Assembly: GCF_030812415.1 (NCBI RefSeq)
Contig: NZ_JAUSST010000003.1
Location: 930,001 to 994,000, forward strand
From: Paenibacillus harenae
GTDB taxonomy: Bacteria > Bacillota > Bacilli > Paenibacillales > Paenibacillaceae
Direction: 5' to 3'
DNA length: 64,000 bases
Shown piece by piece: positions 33,751 through 43,330 of this stretch. The position numbers and the translations under genes are program-made. The notes beneath the pieces were generated by a model. That model was not told where the DNA came from. It made no database searches and saw nothing but the letters and a program-made list of their open reading frames with translations. The first letter of the stretch is position 1; every line of letters starts with the position of its first letter.

Positions 33751-34044
33751 ATAATCATTGCGACAAACGAGCATATCTCAACCAATATTTTGAGCGCGCG
33801 GCTCCAATCGCTCACTGAAGCTGGCCTGCTCGTCAAGATTGAAGGCGATTCAAACCGCGCGCAAACGATGTACCGGCCAACTTAAAAGGCACTTGATCTG
33901 TTTCCGGTCGTATTTGCCATCATGCACTGGGGCCTTAAATACAATCCGAATACCGATATGAGCATTCCGATCATGCAGGAACTAATTACGAACGAAAAAG
34001 GGCTGGAGCGCCTTTTGCGAAATTTCGACGATATTACCTCATAA
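33751..34044 (+). pseudogene. Remnant of an HxlR-family regulator
   Basis: In one frame the sequence reads IATNEHISTNILSARLQSL, TEAGLLVKIEGDSNRAQTMY, RPT, stop, KALDLFPVVFAIMHWGLKYN and PNTDMSIPIMQELITNEKGL, ending at TAA 34042-34044. This follows the C-terminal two thirds of a classical HxlR regulator (TNILSSRL...LTEKGL-like). TAA at 33883-33885 stands where the family has a Glu codon, so a single G to T change made a nonsense codon. The N-terminal third, with the MCP/DRWT-type region, is missing; the remnant begins 18 bp after metC. Confidence 0.8.
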
Positions 34045-34063
34045 TCAATCACAAGTTAGGAAG

Positions 34064-34101
34064 GGGTATCTCAGGTCATCGGAGAGATACCTCTTCTTTC
34101 G
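34064..34101 (+). terminator. Terminator-like hairpin downstream of the hxlR remnant
   Basis: GGTATCTC and GAGAGATACC pair around AGGTCATCG and are followed by TCTTCTTTC. It is the first hairpin beyond metC and may end the met operon transcript. Confidence 0.6.
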
Positions 34102-34276
34102 CTCCTAGGGAGAAGTTCAGTTGTACGCATGAGTCATATTGACGGACTATGCCCAAGCGGCATTCTTCTCAATATTGACATTTTGATCGGTTCGTGATGG
34201 GTTACTTTAGCTTCTCGTTTGTGATAGGATTATTCATTGAAAGACTACTAAGATCGGAACGAAGGAGGTCTACGGA

Positions 34277-35413
34277 ATGGGAACGTTGGACCGTATATTG
34301 GATAAATCGCTTCGCGGCGAACGCATTACGCTGGAAGAGGGCATGGAGCTGCTAGCATCGGATCAGATCGAGAAGATGGGGCATATCGCCAATCAGATTA
34401 TGCTGAGGAAGCATCCCGAGCCGATTACGACATTCGTCGTAGGCCGCAACGTCAATTACACGAACGTGTGCGACGTCTATTGCCGTTTCTGCGCTTTCTA
34501 TCGCGCGCCGGGCTCCAAGGAAGGTTACGTGCTGGACGATGAACTGATTTTGAGCAAAATTCAAGAAACGGTCGACGTTGGCGGCACTGAAATATTAATG
34601 CAAGGCGGTACGAACCCGAACTTGCCGTTCACTTATTATATAGACTTGCTGCGCAAGATTAAGCAGCGCTTCCCGAATATTACGATGCATTCGTTCTCGC
34701 CAGCCGAGATTCAGAAGATGAAGGTCGTATCGGACGGCTTGTCGCTGGACGAAGTCATCAAGCAAATTCATGAAGCAGGTTTGGACTCGCTGCCAGGCGG
34801 CGGAGCTGAAATTTTGGATGATAGAACCCGTCGCAAAATTAGCCGCCTCAAGGGTTCGTGGACGGATTGGATGGACGTCATGAAGTCCGCTCACCGTCAC
34901 GGCATGAACACAACGGCTACTATGGTATATGGATTGGGAGAAACGGTTGAGGAACGCGCGCTTCACATGCTCCGCATTCGTGATGCCCAGGATGAATGTA
35001 TCGCGAACAAGTACGATTCGAAGGGTTTCCTGGCCTTCATCTCGTGGCCGTTCCAGCCGGACAATACGAATTTGAAGCTGGAGAAGGCGAAGCCGGAGGA
35101 GTACCTGCGTATCGTAGCGGCTAGCCGGATCATGCTCGACAATATCGATAACTTCCAATCGTCATGGGTAACGATGGGACCGGAAATGGGCAAGTTATCG
35201 CTGTCTTACGGCTGCAACGACTTCGGCAGCACGATGATCGAGGAAAACGTCGTATCCGCGGCGGGCACGACGCATAAGGTAAACATCGAGCTCATTCTCA
35301 AGCTCATCCGCGAAGCGGGCAAAATCCCGGCTCAGCGGGATACGAAATACAATATTTTGAAGATGTACAACGAGTCCGACAAAGCCGATGTCGACTTTGT
35401 GATGCAGAATTAG
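34277..35413 (+). CDS. mqnC: Cyclic dehypoxanthinyl futalosine synthase MqnC
   Basis: A 378-residue radical SAM enzyme. The cluster-binding cysteines are Cys65, Cys69 and Cys72 in CDVYCRFCAF. MQGGTNP, SFSPAEI and PGGGAEIL are typical of MqnC/CofH-like proteins. It turns dehypoxanthine futalosine into its cyclic form in the futalosine route to menaquinone, the quinone that would serve NDH-2 and succinate dehydrogenase here. No other mqn gene is in the window. Ribosome binding site GAAGGAGG precedes the ATG; a perfect 13-bp terminator follows. Confidence 0.92.
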   Translation: MGTLDRILDKSLRGERITLEEGMELLASDQIEKMGHIANQIMLRKHPEPITTFVVGRNVNYTNVCDVYCRFCAFYRAPGSKEGYVLDDELILSKIQETVDVGGTEILMQGGTNPNLPFTYYIDLLRKIKQRFPNITMHSFSPAEIQKMKVVSDGLSLDEVIKQIHEAGLDSLPGGGAEILDDRTRRKISRLKGSWTDWMDVMKSAHRHGMNTTATMVYGLGETVEERALHMLRIRDAQDECIANKYDSKGFLAFISWPFQPDNTNLKLEKAKPEEYLRIVAASRIMLDNIDNFQSSWVTMGPEMGKLSLSYGCNDFGSTMIEENVVSAAGTTHKVNIELILKLIREAGKIPAQRDTKYNILKMYNESDKADVDFVMQN

Positions 35414-35435
35414 CAATCATTCACTTATAGATAAT

Positions 35436-35474
35436 AGCGCCTGTCTGGATTAGCCCAGACAGGCGCTTATTTGT
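35436..35474 (+). terminator. Terminator of mqnC
   Basis: AGCGCCTGTCTGG (35436-35448) and CCAGACAGGCGCT (35455-35467) form a perfect stem; tail TATTTGTCTTT. Confidence 0.85.
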
Positions 35475-35577
35475 CTTTAAGGACGACAGGATGAATGCCC
35501 AAGCTTATTCCAATCTCTTCATCGTATATCCCCCTCGGGGAGACCATATACTGATAAGGAACGAAAGGGGTGAGCTC

Positions 35578-36510
35578 ATGGAGCTGTTTACTGTATCGTT
35601 GCCTGCAAGCGCCATGCCTAGGGCGGGCGAATTAGTCAAATCAATGACGGAGCAAACAGTCGTTGCTTTACATATCGACTCAAATACACAATCAGCCGCT
35701 GCAGTTGAATTTCTTTCGACTAGCGATCATGACATTCGATGCGACGCCGTACTGCCGGCTTTCCAATTGCAGTCGCATGGGCCGGTCATCTATAGGGCGA
35801 CATCGAATGTTTTGGCCGAATATGTAGTGAATGAGCTGGAAACCGGCATATTGGCTTCCATCATTCGCAAAAAGTACCGGAATAATCCGAATGCCGAGCC
35901 GGCGATAATCGAGAAGTATTGCCATGACATGCTGCATGGCAAGGAATGGGATGGCCTTGGAACGAAGTTTCTCGATGCGGACCGGCAACGGCGCAAAAAC
36001 AAAGTGGCCGAAGAGATCGAGGTTTACTTGCAGACGCATACGCATCTGAATCTGGAAGGTTTTGCAACCTTCCGTTTGGAACTGTATCGCAAGGAGCTTG
36101 CCGAAGTCGTTGAATATGCACTGGACGAATACGTGCTTGATAAGCAGTACCAGGAGTTTATTTCGTTGCTCAAATATTTCGTTTTTCTGCAGGAAACGAA
36201 AGTGCCGCATGTTCATTTGCTCCATAAAGGAGGTCATGAATTCTCGATCTACAACGAGTTTTTCCAGCCCCTTGAGCCAAAGCCGCCATCTGACCGCATT
36301 GTAGCCGAGATGCTGGAGACGGAAATGAATATCGAAGACATGGTCATCAGCTCGCTGATCTCGGTATCTCCGAAGCATATTACGATCCATACCCGGCAGC
36401 CGGATATGCAGGTGATCCGCACCATCGAGACCATCTTCGACACTAGAGTAACCGTATGCGTGAAGTGTGCGTCTTGCAGCAGCAGCTTTGACGAGGTTGT
36501 GCAGCCATAG
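35578..36510 (+). CDS. ytxC: YtxC-like sporulation protein
   Basis: A 310-residue protein of the YtxC family, which lies directly upstream of thrS in Bacillus and is needed for efficient sporulation by an unknown mechanism. Here too thrS is the next gene. Visible features are ILASIIRKKYRNN, VAEEIEVYLQTHTHLNLEGFATFRL and YALDEYVLDKQYQEFISLLKYFV; the C-terminus holds VCVKCASCSSSF, a possible metal or redox site. No membrane segment. I chose ATG 35578, six bases after AAAGGGGTG, in place of an ATG 29 codons upstream. Confidence 0.85.
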   Translation: MELFTVSLPASAMPRAGELVKSMTEQTVVALHIDSNTQSAAAVEFLSTSDHDIRCDAVLPAFQLQSHGPVIYRATSNVLAEYVVNELETGILASIIRKKYRNNPNAEPAIIEKYCHDMLHGKEWDGLGTKFLDADRQRRKNKVAEEIEVYLQTHTHLNLEGFATFRLELYRKELAEVVEYALDEYVLDKQYQEFISLLKYFVFLQETKVPHVHLLHKGGHEFSIYNEFFQPLEPKPPSDRIVAEMLETEMNIEDMVISSLISVSPKHITIHTRQPDMQVIRTIETIFDTRVTVCVKCASCSSSFDEVVQP

Positions 36511-36553
36511 CCGGAAAGCGTGTGGCATGAGATGGCTAGTCAGGTCTGATAAC

Positions 36554-36591
36554 TGGTCAGTCTTGACCAATAGCGCCAAGAACGCTATAAT
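36554..36591 (+). promoter_or_regulatory. thrS promoter with palindrome over the -35 box
   Basis: TTGACC (36563-36568), 17-bp spacer and consensus TATAAT (36586-36591). The perfect palindrome TGGTCA-GTCT-TGACCA (36554-36569) covers the -35 hexamer and could bind a repressor in addition to the T-box control. Confidence 0.75.
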
Positions 36592-36597
36592 TGTCCA

Positions 36598-36901
36598 CAT
36601 ATACGATTGCAACAGCAATGACAAAGACATGTATTGGCTACCGGTGCTCGGCTCAGAGAGAGGAAACGACGGCTGCAATTTCCTTCCGAACATAAGCGAA
36701 TATACCCCTTTGAAGCTGTACGGTTGAACCCGAGGCGTCACCCGGCATTATCTGAGTCCGGCGCCAAGGCAGTAAGTTGTACCGGTTATCCCCGTTATCG
36801 GATTATTACAAGGACTGTTTTGATTAATAACAAGCAGTCGAAGTAGGGTGGAACCACGGGTATGCAAGCACTCGTCCCTTTGCGGGATGCGTGCTTTTTT
36901 T
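36598..36901 (+). promoter_or_regulatory. T-box riboswitch of thrS
   Basis: The T-box core AGGGTGGAACCACGGG is at 36845-36860, followed by a terminator stem AAGCAC..CGTCCC / GGGATGCGTGCTT (about 36865-36894) and a T-run. A stem I region with GGAAACG...GGCTGCAATTTCC precedes a candidate specifier ACC (Thr) at 36704-36706. Uncharged tRNA-Thr binding should turn thrS on. Confidence 0.93.
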
Positions 36902-36967
36902 GCGTTCATTTTAACGCTCGATGATGCTGCAGTGATTATTGAAGACGACAATGGAGGATGTAGAACA

Positions 36968-38905
36968 ATGGCAATTCAAGTTACTTTGCCGGATGGCGCG
37001 ATACGCGAATATGAAGCCGGCACTACGATCGAAGAGGTAGCGGGGTCGATCAGCTCCGGACTTAAGAAAAATGCGATAGCAGGTAAAATAAACGGTAAAG
37101 TGGTCGACGTTTACACGCAGATCGAAGCGGATTCCGCGATTGAGATCGTTACCGTGGATTCGGCCGACGGCCTAGAGGTATACCGTCACAGCACGGCGCA
37201 TCTAATGGCCCAAGCGATCAAGCGCATCTATGGCGAGACTAGCGTAAAGCTCGGCATCGGTCCCGTCATCGAAGACGGTTTCTATTATGATATCGACATG
37301 GAGCAGTCGCTAACGCCGGAGGATCTCGTTAAGATCGAGAAGGAAATGGAGAAGATCGTTCAGCAAAATCTCGATATTCGCCGCCGCGTCGTAAGCAGAG
37401 CGGAAGCGCTCGATATCTTCACGAAGCTGGACGACAACCTGAAGCTCGAGCTCATACGCGATCTGCCCGAAGAATCGGTTATTACGATGTATGACCAAGG
37501 GGAATTTTTCGACCTTTGCCGCGGTCCTCATCTGCCGTCCACTGGCCGCATTAAGGCGTTCAAGCTGCTTAGCGTTGCCGGTGCCTATTGGCGCGGCGAT
37601 TCGAAGAACAAAATGCTGCAGCGTATTTACGGAACGGCTTTCCCTAAGAAGTCCCAGCTTGACGAGCATCTTCACTTCCTGGAGGAAGCGAAGAAACGCG
37701 ACCACCGGAAGCTCGGCCGCGAGCTGAAGATGTTCACGTTCTCGCGCGAAGTCGGGCAAGGTCTGCCGCTTTGGCTGCCGAACGGCTCGAAGCTTCGCAG
37801 AACGATGGAGCGTTATATCGTAGACTTGGAAGAGCGTCTTGGCTATGAGCATGTGTATACGCCCGTACTCGCCAATGTGGAATTGTACAAAACATCCGGT
37901 CACTGGGAGCACTACAGCGAGGATATGTTCCCTAAAATGGTGATGGACAACGAGGAGCTTGTTCTTCGTCCGATGAACTGCCCGCATCATATGATGGTGT
38001 TCAAAAGCGATATGCGCAGCTACCGCGATCTGCCCGTCCGTATTGCCGAGCTCGGCACGATGCACCGTTACGAGATGTCCGGTGCGCTTACAGGCCTTCA
38101 CCGCGTACGCGCGATGACGCTTAACGACGCGCATATTTTCTGCCGTCCGGATCAAATTAAAGAGGAATTCGCCCGTGTCGTTAATCTGATTCGCAAAGTG
38201 TACGAGGACTTCGGCATTAAGGAATACCGTTTCCGCCTGTCGTACCGGGATCCGAAGGACACGGAAAAATATTTCCAAAACGACGAGATGTGGGAAATGT
38301 CGCAGCGCATGCTGCGCGAGGTTGTCGAAGAGCTGGAGCTGCCATTCTTCGAGGCGGAAGGCGAGGCTGCATTCTACGGTCCTAAGCTGGACGTTCAGAT
38401 CAAGACGGCGCTTGGCAAGGAAGAGACGCTCTCCACGGCACAGCTCGATTTCTTGCTGCCTGAGCGCTTCGAGCTCGAATACGTCGGCGATGACGGCAAG
38501 AAGCATCGTCCTGTCGTTATTCACCGCGGCATCATCAGCACAATGGAGCGGATGACGGCGTTCTTGCTCGAGAACTTCGCAGGCGCATTGCCGCTATGGC
38601 TGTCGCCGGTGCAAGCGAAGGTCATTCCCGTATCGACTGCATACGAGGAATATGCCCGCAGCGTAGCCGAGCAATTGCAGGCGAGCGGCATCCGCGTGGA
38701 GAGCGACCTCCGCAACGAGAAGCTCGGTTACAAGATCCGCGAAGCGCAGCTGGAGAAAGCGCCGTACATGCTCGTTGTCGGCGAGAACGAGATGCAAGCG
38801 GGCGCGGTTTCCGTCCGCAAGCGAGGCGAAGGCGACATCGGCGCAATGCCGGTCGCCGATTTGATCGGCCTGCTTCAGAAGGAGATTGCCGAGAAGCAGC
38901 AATAA
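36968..38905 (+). CDS. thrS: Threonine--tRNA ligase
   Basis: A 645-residue class II synthetase that charges tRNA-Thr. Domains: TGS (residues 1-65, [18 protein letters not shown]), editing domain with [14 protein letters not shown] and [15 protein letters not shown], catalytic core with [28 protein letters not shown] (zinc Cys/His), [19 protein letters not shown], and an anticodon-binding domain from about residue 545. ATG 36968 follows GGAGGATG; longer frames would run back into the T-box. Control is by the T-box leader. Confidence 0.96.
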   Translation: MAIQVTLPDGAIREYEAGTTIEEVAGSISSGLKKNAIAGKINGKVVDVYTQIEADSAIEIVTVDSADGLEVYRHSTAHLMAQAIKRIYGETSVKLGIGPVIEDGFYYDIDMEQSLTPEDLVKIEKEMEKIVQQNLDIRRRVVSRAEALDIFTKLDDNLKLELIRDLPEESVITMYDQGEFFDLCRGPHLPSTGRIKAFKLLSVAGAYWRGDSKNKMLQRIYGTAFPKKSQLDEHLHFLEEAKKRDHRKLGRELKMFTFSREVGQGLPLWLPNGSKLRRTMERYIVDLEERLGYEHVYTPVLANVELYKTSGHWEHYSEDMFPKMVMDNEELVLRPMNCPHHMMVFKSDMRSYRDLPVRIAELGTMHRYEMSGALTGLHRVRAMTLNDAHIFCRPDQIKEEFARVVNLIRKVYEDFGIKEYRFRLSYRDPKDTEKYFQNDEMWEMSQRMLREVVEELELPFFEAEGEAAFYGPKLDVQIKTALGKEETLSTAQLDFLLPERFELEYVGDDGKKHRPVVIHRGIISTMERMTAFLLENFAGALPLWLSPVQAKVIPVSTAYEEYARSVAEQLQASGIRVESDLRNEKLGYKIREAQLEKAPYMLVVGENEMQAGAVSVRKRGEGDIGAMPVADLIGLLQKEIAEKQQ

Positions 38906-38942
38906 GCAATTCGTATCGTTGAACAATACGCATAATATGCAT

Positions 38943-39011
38943 AAAGCTTGTACCGTCTGGGCATTATTCTCTGTGAGGAGGAAGTAGCCCAGATGGTAAC
39001 AAGCTTTTTTT
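38943..39011 (+). terminator. thrS terminator that contains the start of the next gene
   Basis: AAAGCTTGTACCGTCTGGGC (38943-38962) pairs with GCCCAGATGGTAACAAGCTTT (38987-39007), almost perfectly, followed by seven T. The loop carries the GAGGAGG ribosome binding site and the 3' arm carries the ATG (38993-38995) of the 3D-domain gene. Confidence 0.85.
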
Positions 39012-39580
39012 ATTGGATCAAAGGAATCCCTTTACTGCTATACATGGCGATCATTGCAATAGCTATGAATACGAGCGCTACGAGCGTCTCGGCGGAAACG
39101 GAAGTCGCAGCGCGGCATATGAGCGTAGAACAATCGGCGAGAGCGCAAGCATATACGAAACAGAAGGATGAGCCGGATACCGTGAAGGTCGTTGCCACAG
39201 GCTATACGGCCGGCGTGGAGTCTACGGGCAAGCGTCCGGGACATCCGCAATACGGCATAACGTATTCCGGCGTCAAAGTAAGACGGGACCAAGTGTCGAC
39301 GATCGCGGCCGATCCGAAGTTTCTTCCGATCGGAACGCTTCTCTACATTCCGGGGTATGGCTATGGCGTCGTGGCCGATACGGGCGCGGCGATCAAAGGC
39401 AACAAGATCGATTTGTACTTCGAAACGATCAAGGAAGTATACGAGCAATGGGGCAAGCGGACAGTCGACGTTCAAGTGCTTCGGCGAGGCTCCGGAAAGC
39501 TGTCCCAATCGTGGTTGAACCAGATTAATCAGGCGGTTGAAGCCGGCAAACCGATCCCTCAGACGTACCTCGAGTCGTAA
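38993..39580 (+). CDS. Secreted 3D-domain protein (YuiC-like)
   Basis: A 195-residue protein with an N-terminal signal or anchor segment ([20 protein letters not shown]) and a C-terminal 3D domain, named for three catalytic-type Asp residues: here IAADPK, VVADTG and KIDLYF. The double-psi beta-barrel fold is shared by lytic transglycosylases of the MltA type; B. subtilis YuiC and the resuscitation-promoting Sps proteins are relatives. A role in cell-wall turnover, possibly in spores, is likely. The first codons are encoded by the thrS terminator itself, so expression depends on transcript read-through or on a processed RNA. Confidence 0.85.
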   Translation: MVTSFFYWIKGIPLLLYMAIIAIAMNTSATSVSAETEVAARHMSVEQSARAQAYTKQKDEPDTVKVVATGYTAGVESTGKRPGHPQYGITYSGVKVRRDQVSTIAADPKFLPIGTLLYIPGYGYGVVADTGAAIKGNKIDLYFETIKEVYEQWGKRTVDVQVLRRGSGKLSQSWLNQINQAVEAGKPIPQTYLES

Positions 39581-39642
39581 CAAACGGTCGAATAATAAGG
39601 TACAAACTTGCCATACTATTGAGGGACGGGGAGGTGAATACA

Positions 39643-39774
39643 ATGGCAAAGAACAAAAACAATAAAGCTCAGAACAACCAATACAATGCCGAATTCGCTG
39701 AAGAGTTCAACCAAAACAATACGAATACGGCCGGCAAGCAATCCAACGCCGTACAACAAAAACCACAGAAATAA
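39643..39774 (+). CDS. Gamma-type small acid-soluble spore protein
   Basis: A 43-residue, Asn/Gln-rich peptide, MAKNKNNKAQNNQYNAEFAE followed by EFNQNNTNTAGKQSNAVQQK. YNAEFAEEF resembles the GPR protease site of gamma-type SASPs (T-E-F-A-S-E-T/F), which store amino acids in the spore core and are degraded on germination. A strong GGGGAGGTG ribosome binding site fits an abundantly made protein. It has one repeat instead of the usual two. Confidence 0.75.
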   Translation: MAKNKNNKAQNNQYNAEFAEEFNQNNTNTAGKQSNAVQQKPQK

Positions 39775-39816
39775 CGCTTTGAACACGTAACCGGAAAATA
39801 ATAAAAAAGCGATAGC

Positions 39817-39846
39817 GCCGCCATAGGTTTCCTATGGCGGCTTCTT
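39817..39846 (+). terminator. Terminator of the SASP gene
   Basis: GCCGCCATAGG (39817-39827) and CCTATGGCGGC (39831-39841) around TTT, followed by TTCTTCGTTT. Confidence 0.75.
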
Positions 39847-39946
39847 CGTTTAGCGTTCTTGTTGGAAGCGCTTTACAGTTGTCGAATGCTGGTATATAAT
39901 GTAGAAAATTTTTGTATTATGATCCTGAGAGGGGCGGACATTTGCT

Positions 39947-41341
39947 ATGAGCGCTGTCGCACGCTGGTTTTCCCGTAATAACCCATCTGCAGAAGGCCCG
40001 TCTAACGGGTATCATCATGAACGCATGACCAAGCTGTTGAATGAATCGGTCGTTATTTCGGACCAATTGCATGCGGCCGTAGATGAGGTCGACCAAACGA
40101 TCGGCCATCTAACCGACATCGCCGATCAGTCCGCCGTGCAAGAGCAGACGCTTCGCGCAAACAGCTCTCTAGCGATGAGCAGAATCGAGGAAACGTTCGC
40201 AGCCCTGCAGGAAGTATCGTCGGCAGCGGAGGAGATAAGCGAAGCATCGGCTCATCTGAATAGGAAGAGCCAAGAAACGAAGGAAGTCGTCATCGACGTA
40301 TGCCGCTCCCTGACAAGCACGGACCAAGTCATGAGCGATTTGAACGCGCATAATCAGAATATGGAGCAGCATATCCGCCAGCTTATCGACCAGACCTCAT
40401 ACATAAATGAAATTAACCAATTCATCCAAGAAATCGTGTCGCAGACTTCGCTTCTTGCGTTGAACGCTTCTATCGAAGCGGCGCATGCGGGCGAATCCGG
40501 CCGCGGCTTTGCCGTTGTCGCTCAGCAGATCAAGAAACTCGCCGAGCAGAGCGGAGAAGCGGTCAAGCGATCATCCGAGCTCGTGGAACAGATCGAGAAC
40601 GGCGTCAAACGCGTCGTGGACGCCGTTGATTTGGAGAAAGCGTCCGTAGAGCGCGGCGTTGCCGAGATGGCCGTCAACAAGGAGCGCATGGACGTTATAT
40701 TCTCCCGCATTGTCGAGGTGGATAAGCTGGTCCAGCAGACAAGCGCGGCCAGCAGTCAGCAGACGGCGCATATGGCAGGCACGACCTTAATGCTGAAGGA
40801 CGTTGTCGGCTCTGTAGACGAGACGCTCCAGAGCGTGGACGGCACGCTGCGGATGACGAAGAAGCAGCGCGAGCAGATCGGCAAGCTGAACCGTATCAGC
40901 CGCAATCTGCAGCGCAGCTCCGCCGATCTGTCCGAGGCGGTAGACCAAGTAGGCATCAACCGTGTGGACAATACGGTGAAAGTGAACGTACAATCGCTTC
41001 TTGAGTGGCTAAGAGTCGCGGCTACCGACCAAGAGCTTGCGTCGCTTGATGAGATCAAGCACGAGGCGAAGCTGACGGAACTGCTCCGCTCGAAGCCGGA
41101 AATTGAGGCGATCTGGTCCAACCGCGACGACGGTTCCTTCCTGTTCTCTCTCCCGGAGGCGGGTTTGCTGAACGCGAAAGGGCGGGAATGGTGGAAGCGG
41201 GCGATTGCCGGTCAGACGTTCCGGTCGGAAATTTACGTATCGGCGATTACGAAGCAGCCTTGTTTGACTATTTCCGTTCCGATCATCAAGGATGGCGTTA
41301 AGATCATTGGTGTCATCGGCGTCGATATTTCGTTGAAATAA
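39947..41341 (+). CDS. Soluble chemoreceptor-like protein with C-terminal sensor domain
   Basis: A 464-residue protein without a membrane segment. Residues 25-330 are the coiled-coil signalling domain of methyl-accepting chemotaxis proteins; the hairpin tip that contacts CheA/CheW reads [20 protein letters not shown] followed by [11 protein letters not shown] (about residues 165-195). Residues 350-464 ([53 protein letters not shown]) look like a Cache-type ligand-binding half. This is the reverse of the usual order, with the sensor at the C-terminus and in the cytoplasm. Its signal is unknown. Confidence 0.85.
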   Translation: MSAVARWFSRNNPSAEGPSNGYHHERMTKLLNESVVISDQLHAAVDEVDQTIGHLTDIADQSAVQEQTLRANSSLAMSRIEETFAALQEVSSAAEEISEASAHLNRKSQETKEVVIDVCRSLTSTDQVMSDLNAHNQNMEQHIRQLIDQTSYINEINQFIQEIVSQTSLLALNASIEAAHAGESGRGFAVVAQQIKKLAEQSGEAVKRSSELVEQIENGVKRVVDAVDLEKASVERGVAEMAVNKERMDVIFSRIVEVDKLVQQTSAASSQQTAHMAGTTLMLKDVVGSVDETLQSVDGTLRMTKKQREQIGKLNRISRNLQRSSADLSEAVDQVGINRVDNTVKVNVQSLLEWLRVAATDQELASLDEIKHEAKLTELLRSKPEIEAIWSNRDDGSFLFSLPEAGLLNAKGREWWKRAIAGQTFRSEIYVSAITKQPCLTISVPIIKDGVKIIGVIGVDISLK

Positions 41342-41471
41342 TGGACGACATGCACAAAAAAATAGCTGACATGGACAAAGATCTGTCAAAAAAACAGTTT
41401 TCAAACCGCCTTTATTTGTTGTATGATTGATTATGTAAGTAATAATCACATGACAAGACAGGTGAACTATC

Positions 41472-41855
41472 ATGGTAGATCCGATTATTCATACGGCCTT
41501 CAGCCGCACGTCACATCATTACAAAGCGGGCGAAGTATTTCCGTTTATTGACGCTTTCATAGCGAAGAAGGAACAGGAAATAACGGAAATCGAACAAATG
41601 GTCGAGCGTTACGAGAAGCGCCGCTTAATGGAGGATCGCGCCTACCAATCCATGTCTACGCTCAAGAGGCTGTTCACAGGCAAGAAACCGGACCATCACT
41701 TGGCTGTCGAATATATTCATTTCGTGAAGAAGCCGATGGAGAAGGTTCGCGCCCTCAGGCTGGAGATTGAGAATGCGAGATCGATTCAGAACCGTGCGTC
41801 CGCAAACGACATTGTATCGGTATCCGATGAGCTTGCGGTTGAGATGATCGATTAA
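41472..41855 (+). CDS. Conserved hypothetical coiled-coil protein
   Basis: A 127-residue, charged, mainly helical protein with EQEITEIEQMVERYEKRRLMEDRAY and a second helical block around KPMEKVRALRLEIENARSIQNR. No membrane segment, signal or known catalytic motif. GACAGGTGAACTATC provides the ribosome binding site. I do not recognise the family. It is followed by a perfect 44-bp palindromic terminator shared with amtB. Confidence 0.75.
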   Translation: MVDPIIHTAFSRTSHHYKAGEVFPFIDAFIAKKEQEITEIEQMVERYEKRRLMEDRAYQSMSTLKRLFTGKKPDHHLAVEYIHFVKKPMEKVRALRLEIENARSIQNRASANDIVSVSDELAVEMID

Positions 41856-41868
41856 GTGCAATATATAA

Positions 41869-41912
41869 AAGAAGAACCGTCTGAACGCATATGCGTTCAG
41901 ACGGTTCTTCTT
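41869..41912. terminator. Bidirectional terminator, perfect 44-bp palindrome
   Basis: AAGAAGAACCGTCTGAACGC plus AT (41869-41890) is followed directly by its exact complement (41891-41912). T-rich tails lie on both sides, serving the convergent hypothetical and amtB genes. Confidence 0.92.
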
Positions 41913-41916
41913 ATTT

Positions 41917-43209
41917 TTAATTGCTCTTCAGCTTATCGACATCAAGGAAGTCATGCTCCTGGCTGTATGCGGGAACGCCATGAATACCGACATCGAGACC
42001 GACCAATTCTTCGTCCTTCGAGACGCGAACCGGGATGATTTTGCGAATGAGCCAAAGAACGCCCCATGTGATCGCGAAGCCCCATGCGGATACGATGACG
42101 AGACCGATCGCTTGCGCGCCAAGCAGATTCCAGCCGCCGCCGTAGAACAGACCGTAATAGCCTTTGCCGATGGCCTCGGTCAGCTCTGGCATTGCGAACA
42201 AGCCGACAGCGAGCGTACCCAGACTGCCGCTAATGCCGTGCACCGCGAACGCGCCGACGGGATCGTCGATTTGCTTCCTCTCCAGCCATTCCGTTACGAG
42301 CACCATCGCGATGCCGCATACGGCGCCGATGCCGATCGCCGCGCCGTCGGATACGAAGGCGCAACCGGCCGTAATGCCGACAAGACCGGCAAGCGAGCCG
42401 TTGATGACCATTGGCGGATCAGCCTTCTTGTAGCGGAACATTGTGAACAGAATGCAGGTTGCGCCGCCAGCGGCGGCCGACAGCATCGTCGTAACGGCAA
42501 TATGGCCGATTGCCGTGTTCGTTGCGCTAAGCGTACTGCCCGCATTGAAGCCGAACCAGCCGAACCAGAGGATGAACGCGCCTACCGAGGCGAGCGGCAG
42601 ATTGGAAGGCGGCACGATATTGACTTTGCCGTCAGCCATGAACTTGCCGATTCGCGGGCCGATGAAGATCGCGGCCGCAAGCGCCGAGAAGCCGCCAAGG
42701 GCGTGAATGACGGCGGAACCGGCGAAGTCGATCATGCCAAGCTTGCCGATAAAGCCGCTGCCGGACCAGACCCAGTGGCCCGCGAGCGGGTAGATGATGC
42801 CGGTCATAGCGATCGTTAACAAAATATAAGCTCTAAAGTTGATTCTCTCGGCGACTGCGCCGGAAACAATCGAAATAACGGCGATTACGAACGCGCACTG
42901 GAACAGCCAGTACGTTTCATGCGAAATATTCAACTGAATATGCGATAGGTCGCCATTCATAAGGAAACCGGTCGTGCCGATGATACCGCCGGCATCCTTG
43001 CCGTACATAAAAGCAAAACCGATAAAATAAAAGACGAGTGCTCCGAACGCAATATCGACGAATACTTTCATAATGATGCTGACGGCGTTTTTCTGCCGGA
43101 CGAAGCCTGCTTCGAGCAAGGCGAATCCGCCCTCCATAAGTAAAATCATCGCTGCCGTCAAAACGACCCATATCGTATCAAGTCCCTTTGACAGTTCTAT
43201 AACGTCCAT
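41917..43209 (-). CDS. amtB: Ammonium transporter AmtB (NrgA)
   Basis: A 430-residue trimeric ammonium channel with 11 predicted membrane helices. The pore histidines lie in DFAGSAVIHALGG and FAVHGISGSLGT; the signature DFAGSGxVH and the phenylalanine gate region (GFVRQKNAVSI...) are present. I start it at the ATG 43209, nine bases after GGGG; the ATG three codons earlier abuts that site. No glnK (nrgB) gene follows, which is unusual for this family. The upstream GlnR/TnrA-type box indicates nitrogen control. Confidence 0.94.
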   Translation of the reverse strand: MDVIELSKGLDTIWVVLTAAMILLMEGGFALLEAGFVRQKNAVSIIMKVFVDIAFGALVFYFIGFAFMYGKDAGGIIGTTGFLMNGDLSHIQLNISHETYWLFQCAFVIAVISIVSGAVAERINFRAYILLTIAMTGIIYPLAGHWVWSGSGFIGKLGMIDFAGSAVIHALGGFSALAAAIFIGPRIGKFMADGKVNIVPPSNLPLASVGAFILWFGWFGFNAGSTLSATNTAIGHIAVTTMLSAAAGGATCILFTMFRYKKADPPMVINGSLAGLVGITAGCAFVSDGAAIGIGAVCGIAMVLVTEWLERKQIDDPVGAFAVHGISGSLGTLAVGLFAMPELTEAIGKGYYGLFYGGGWNLLGAQAIGLVIVSAWGFAITWGVLWLIRKIIPVRVSKDEELVGLDVGIHGVPAYSQEHDFLDVDKLKSN

Positions 43210-43275
43210 TGTTGTCATCCCCGATCGTCATGTAATTCGTATTCGTTCTCTCTTTCTTCTCCTAATCCGTTCATC

Positions 43276-43330
43276 ATTATAAAGAGTAGGAGTTAACTAT
43301 GTCAACGCCTCCACGTTATGTTTCGTAACG
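43276..43330 (-). promoter_or_regulatory. amtB promoter and GlnR/TnrA-type box
   Basis: On the minus strand TTGACA (43305-43300), 18-bp spacer and TATAAT (43281-43276). CGTTA-CGAAACA-TAACG (43330-43314) fits the TnrA/GlnR pattern TGTNA-n7-TNACA except for the two outer bases. Its centre is about 52 bp before the predicted start point, as in B. subtilis nrgAB, where TnrA activates. Confidence 0.75.

Noticed and set aside
37310..38524. 404-codon open frame on the strand opposite thrS
   Set aside because: It has no recognisable domain or ribosome binding site and lies wholly within thrS; open antisense frames are common in GC-biased codon usage.
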